Assembly (NCBI GenBank): GCA_019455245.1
Contig: JACFMR010000034.1
Coordinates: forward strand, 1 to 34,951
DNA length: 34,951 nucleotides
DNA from: Opitutaceae bacterium
GTDB lineage: Bacteria > Verrucomicrobiota > Verrucomicrobiia > Opitutales > Opitutaceae
Reading direction: 5' to 3'
Below are positions 31,669 through 34,951 of the stretch, one piece after another. Both the position numbers and the translations under genes were made by a program. Under the pieces are notes generated by a model, which did not search any database, was not told the origin of the DNA, and saw only the letters and a list, made by a program, of their open reading frames with translations. Each line of letters opens with the position of its first letter. The first letter of the stretch is position 1.

Positions 31669-33225
31669 TCAAAGGGCGGGCACGGCGGTCAGATCGGCGA
31701 GCGTCAGGTTCTCGCCGGCACTTTCAAAAACCTGGCCGAGCGCGTAGCGCAGGCGGGCGATGGCGATCGCGTAGGAGGCGTGCGTGCTGATGTAGCGGAT
31801 ACGCGAGGAGGAATAAAGGTTCTCGAGGTTGATCAGGTCGAGGATCGTGCCTTCACCGGCCTTGACCTGATCGTATTGCGCGGCGACGGCGCGCTCGGCG
31901 ATCTGCACGGTTTCCTGGGCGGAGCGCACGGTGTCGGCGCGCAGGCGCAGCTCCTCGAGCGCGAGCAGCACCTCGCGGGCGACGCGCTGGGAGAGTTGCA
32001 CGACCTCGGCCTCCGCCAGCGCCTGATCGGCGCGGCGTTCGCGCAGCAGGCCGCGCTGGTAGGTGTTGCGAAACGGCCACGCGAAGGAAACGCCGATCTC
32101 GGCGTTGAGGCCGGTGAGGCGCTCGTGCAGCGGGGACAACGCGGAGCCGCCGGCATTGAGGCCCTTGTAGCCGGCGCCCGCGACGAGGTTGACCTCGGGC
32201 TTGAGGTCGAGCTCGGCCTGGCGCGCAAGGATGCCCAGCGGCACGAGGCTCTGTTGCGAGGCGAGGTAGTCGGCGCGGTTTTGCAGGGCGCGCACGATCA
32301 GGGTGGTGCGGGTTTCGTCATCGAACGGCGCGATGGCGGTTTCGAGCGGGGGAAAATGATCCGCGGGCGCCGGCGTGGCCGCGATGGCCTCCGGCGGCAG
32401 GCCGATCGACTGGCCGAGGCTGAAACGCGCGTCGTGGGCGTCGAGCTCGGCATTGATGCGCACGGTGCGTTTTTCGCGCAGGTTGGCCTCGGCCTGCAGC
32501 AGGTAGGCGGGCGGAAACACGCCGCTGCGCACCAGCACCTTGGTGGATTCGACGAGCTGCTCGGCGGCGCGTTCGACATCGCGCTGCACGTTGAGCGTTT
32601 CGTCGGCGCTGCGGCTGGCCCAGTAGTTGAAGACGGTGTTGAAAGCCTGCGCGGTGAGCGCGTGCTGGTAGAGCAGCCGGGCCACCTCGACATCGCCGCG
32701 GGCGGCGGCCTCGTAGGCCCCGGTGCTGTCGCGGCCCAGTCCGCGCAACAGCGGCACGATGATCTGCAGGTTGAGTTGCGAAACGCCGTAGGTCGGGCTG
32801 ACGGGCGAAACGGCATCCTCCACCGCCACGGTCGCCGACGGCCGCACGAGCACGCCGGAGCGGAAAAGCCGGTCGACGCCCGCGGTGTAGGAAACGGTGT
32901 TGCTGCGATTTTCGGGTTCGGTGCCGGGCGGGCCGGGCACGGGGGTGCGGTCGCGGGTGTAGCTGGCCGCGCCGGTGGCGGTCCAGTCGAACATGCCCTC
33001 GGCCTGTTCCAGCGCGCCGCTCTTTTGCTCGATCACGGATTTTTGCACGCGCAGCGCGGGGCTTTGTTCCAAGGTGGCGGCGAGGGCGTCGCGCAGCGAG
33101 AAGGTGGCGGCGGCCGGCTCGGCGGCGAGGGCGAGGCCGGTGCAGGCGAGCAGGACGGCGCCGAAACCGAACGGTCGCAGCTGGCGGGCGAATGAAACCA
33201 GGGCGGGGCGGAGTGGGGTGGTCAC
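31669..33225 (-). CDS. TolC-family outer-membrane factor
   Basis: Predicted 518-aa outer-membrane channel subunit. From the GTG at 33225 a signal peptide is visible (FGFGAVLLACTGLALA). Two internally repeated halves follow, rich in long heptad helices, with ALRVQKSVIEQKSGALEQAEG and GVSFAWPFRN-type strand motifs. A second SGxLVRPS-like strand lies near residue 115. The open frame extends 24 codons upstream to an ATG at 33297, but that part has no leader character. It is first in the export operon, 28 bp before the membrane-fusion gene, completing a DevBCA-TolC-like tripartite exporter. Confidence 0.87.
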   Translation of the reverse strand: MTTPLRPALVSFARQLRPFGFGAVLLACTGLALAAEPAAATFSLRDALAATLEQSPALRVQKSVIEQKSGALEQAEGMFDWTATGAASYTRDRTPVPGPPGTEPENRSNTVSYTAGVDRLFRSGVLVRPSATVAVEDAVSPVSPTYGVSQLNLQIIVPLLRGLGRDSTGAYEAAARGDVEVARLLYQHALTAQAFNTVFNYWASRSADETLNVQRDVERAAEQLVESTKVLVRSGVFPPAYLLQAEANLREKRTVRINAELDAHDARFSLGQSIGLPPEAIAATPAPADHFPPLETAIAPFDDETRTTLIVRALQNRADYLASQQSLVPLGILARQAELDLKPEVNLVAGAGYKGLNAGGSALSPLHERLTGLNAEIGVSFAWPFRNTYQRGLLRERRADQALAEAEVVQLSQRVAREVLLALEELRLRADTVRSAQETVQIAERAVAAQYDQVKAGEGTILDLINLENLYSSSRIRYISTHASYAIAIARLRYALGQVFESAGENLTLADLTAVPAL

Positions 33226-33664
33226 GGGATTTTCAGGCTTGGAATGGGAAGGGCCGGTCTGGCGGACAACCGGGCGGTGAAAAACATCGCGGAGCAAGGC
33301 GGAGCGAATCCGGTGGAGACGGCCATGGCGCCCGGCCGGGAGGAGACTGTGATTTGCGCCGGGGCGCGGAACTTCCGCAGATTGAGAAAGCCGCCGCGCG
33401 GGTGTCGCTCAATTGCGCCGGGGAGAGCATGGGTCGGATTGATTATCAGCTCGCCGAAGGTCCGGGCTGTCAATGCCATTGACCAGCCGGCCGGTCGCTT
33501 TTCCAGTGCTGGTAGCACGTGCGCCGCTTCTTCATGCAAGTGGTTATATTTACGATTCCGTTGGCGATCGGTCTTGCCGGGGGGCAGGGCCCCGGCGCGC
33601 GGAGGCAGGGCGATCAACCCGATGATCAAACCCGACGGCCCCGCCGGTTCGGCCCAGCGTGACG
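33226..33664. other. Divergent intergenic region, export operon versus glycosyltransferase
   Basis: A 439-bp gap between outward-reading genes. It must hold the promoter of the exporter and of the glycosyltransferase. An AT-rich patch, gtggttatatttacg (around 33540-33554), is the only promoter-like composition seen. No ORF here has family character. Confidence 0.4.
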
Positions 33665-34750
33665 ATGCGAATTCTGCTCACGACCCCCTACGATCTGGCC
33701 GTGCCGGGCGGCGTGAACCGCCACGCGCTCGATCTGTTGGAAACGCTGACGCAGCGCGGCATCGCAGTGAAATTGGTCGGCCCGGCGTCGTCGCCGGTGT
33801 TCAAGGATGATCCGCGGATTGAGCGGCTGGGCCGGGTGAAGGTGGGCGCCTTCAACGGCGCGCGCAGCCGACTGACCACCGATCTCAACCTCGGCGGCGC
33901 GATGCGGCGGTTGATCCACGAATTTCGTCCCGATGTGATTCACCTGCAGGAGCCGTTTTTGCCGACGCTCAACGCCTTCGCGCTCTGGCACGCGGGCAAC
34001 GCGCTCAAGGTCGGCACGTTTCACACCTACTCCGAGACCAGCCACGGTTATCTGTGGATCTGGCCGTGGTGCCGGTGGGTCAACGCGCGGCTCGACCGGC
34101 GCGTGGCGGTGTCGGTGCCGGCGCGGGAGTTTGCCACGCAGTATCACCCCGCGGCGTTCACCGTGGTGCCCAACGGCGTGCGGCTGCCGGCCGCGGCGGC
34201 GGTGCGGCCGGAACGTCCGCCGGGCGCGCCGGTGCAGGTGCTGTTCGTCGGCCGCGCGGACGAGCCGCGCAAAGGTTTCCCGGTGCTGCAGGCGGCGATG
34301 CAATGTCTGGCCACGGCGCAGCCCGGACGTTTCGAACTCATGGCGGTTGGACCGGGCACAGCGCGCGGCGAAGTGACCCCGGCGCAGCTCGCCGCGGCCT
34401 ACCGGGACGCGGATGTTTGCGTGGTGCCATCGCGCGGCGGCGAGAGTTTCGGGCTGGTGGCGCTGGAGGCGCTGGCGCATGGCGTGCCGGTGGTGGCGTC
34501 GAAGATTCGTGGATACGCCGAATGGCTGGACGGCGCGGGCGTGGGCGAATTGGTGCCGCCCGGTGATCCGGAGGCGCTGGCGCAGGCGATTGGCGCTCTC
34601 ACCGCGGATGCGGCGCGCCACGCGGCCTGTGCGCGCCGCGCGCGCCAGGTCGCGGCCGAATACGATTGGGAAAAATGCGCCGACCGTTTGCTCGAAATTT
34701 ACCGGGTGGGCCGTGGGAGCGCGGGCGGCCCGCCCGCAAATCCGGCGTAG
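33665..34750 (+). CDS. GT4-family glycosyltransferase, PimA-like (phosphatidylinositol mannosyltransferase type)
   Basis: Predicted 361-aa GT-B enzyme that would add a sugar, probably mannose from GDP-mannose, to a lipid-linked inositol. The N-terminal domain has the PGGVNRHALDLLETL glycine-rich loop (15-29), the NGARSRLT block and DVIHLQEPFLPTLN. The C-terminal domain has VLFVGRADEPRKGF and SRGGESFGLVALEALAHG, the E-x7-E nucleotide-sugar signature. The PGGV loop, GxxRxxL block and DEPRKG are the pattern of mycobacterial PimA. The start is the ATG at 33665, two codons after an in-frame GTG. The inositol-lipid locus at 2-16 kb makes an inositol acceptor attractive, but PimA-like sequence is also seen in other GT4 enzymes. 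Confidence 0.8.
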   Translation: MRILLTTPYDLAVPGGVNRHALDLLETLTQRGIAVKLVGPASSPVFKDDPRIERLGRVKVGAFNGARSRLTTDLNLGGAMRRLIHEFRPDVIHLQEPFLPTLNAFALWHAGNALKVGTFHTYSETSHGYLWIWPWCRWVNARLDRRVAVSVPAREFATQYHPAAFTVVPNGVRLPAAAAVRPERPPGAPVQVLFVGRADEPRKGFPVLQAAMQCLATAQPGRFELMAVGPGTARGEVTPAQLAAAYRDADVCVVPSRGGESFGLVALEALAHGVPVVASKIRGYAEWLDGAGVGELVPPGDPEALAQAIGALTADAARHAACARRARQVAAEYDWEKCADRLLEIYRVGRGSAGGPPANPA

Positions 34751-34951
34751 GGCCGGACCTCGGTCCGGCCGAAAAAGCGGCTGCACCAAGGTGCAGCCCT
34801 ACGAATGATGCTCACAGAACGAAGCGTTGCGGCGGGCAAGGGACTGCCCGCCCTACCGATTGGGCGGGACCTGCCGGCCCGCCCGCAAAAACTGACGGTA
34901 GATGACATGAAGCCGACAGGCGGCCCTAGAGCGGCCAACCTGTCGGCTGAT
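34740..34951. repeat. Cluster of REP-like hairpins at the right edge
   Basis: Several short inverted repeats follow the glycosyltransferase: ggccggacctcggtccggcc, ggctgcaccaaggtgcagcc, ggcgggcaagggactgcccgcc, and agccgacagg/cctgtcggct (34911-34920 and 34939-34948). Units often begin with gtaggg or end with ccctac, like the other dispersed repeats in this window. One may serve as a terminator, but no T-run follows. Confidence 0.65.

Noticed and set aside
31654..33195. A long plus-strand frame opposite the TolC-like gene
   Set aside because: It is antisense to a clear outer-membrane factor gene in a compact operon, with low-complexity composition.
33244..33810. A plus-strand ORF across the gap before the glycosyltransferase
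   Set aside because: It overlaps the glycosyltransferase start in another frame and has no recognisable sequence.

Overview
The window is GC-rich and gene-dense. It looks like the chromosome of a Verrucomicrobiota bacterium, plausibly Opitutaceae. This is an inference from the mix of an ECF-type sigma factor with a membrane-anchored tail, dispersed palindromic and CACGAAA repeats, an integron integrase with a long N-terminal extension, and a Pro/Thr-rich peptide made by translation through an attC site. No rRNA or tRNA gene was seen to confirm it.

Region 1 (about 2.3-15.8 kb) reads as one biosynthetic locus for an inositol-phosphate sphingolipid. A fully reducing type I polyketide synthase (KS-AT-DH-ER-KR-ACP) would build a saturated acyl chain. 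It overlaps by 4 bp with an alpha-oxoamine synthase of the serine palmitoyltransferase type. Next comes a short-chain reductase with the 3-ketodihydrosphingosine reductase signature YPPDTDTP, overlapping a CDP-alcohol phosphatidyltransferase, and then a LicD-like transferase. Convergent to these lies an Ino1-type inositol-3-phosphate synthase. Divergent from the PKS are a GNAT protein resembling the bacterial ceramide synthase (bCerS/YghO family) and an Aur1-like PAP2 membrane protein resembling inositol-phosphorylceramide synthase. Together they supply every step from chain building to a phosphoinositol-ceramide. A short GH2 beta-mannosidase-like gene lies at the left edge.

Region 2 (15.8-20.5 kb) is accessory. 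It holds a Fic protein with an operator-like cluster of palindromes, flanked by 59-bp direct repeats of the 3' end of the Aur1-like gene. It also holds a sigma factor with a membrane/ExbD-like tail, a frameshifted partner gene, and a truncated IS91-family element.

Region 3 (20.5-25.6 kb) is a chromosomal integron: intI, attI and six cassettes with recognisable attC sites. All cassettes read away from intI except one reversed ORF. The cassettes encode a RelA/SpoT-domain synthetase, a small XRE-like protein, a secreted protein and a zinc-ribbon protein. A 147-aa protein of unknown function sits on a cassette present twice as an identical 532-bp copy. A higBA toxin-antitoxin pair follows, flanked by duplicated intI 3' sequence.

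Region 4 (27-34.75 kb) is a DevBCA-TolC-like export operon: an ATPase fused to a cyclic-nucleotide-binding domain, two permeases, a membrane-fusion protein and an outer-membrane factor. A PimA-like GT4 glycosyltransferase is divergent from it. By analogy with heterocyst glycolipid export, this could glycosylate and export the lipid made by region 1; that link is inference.
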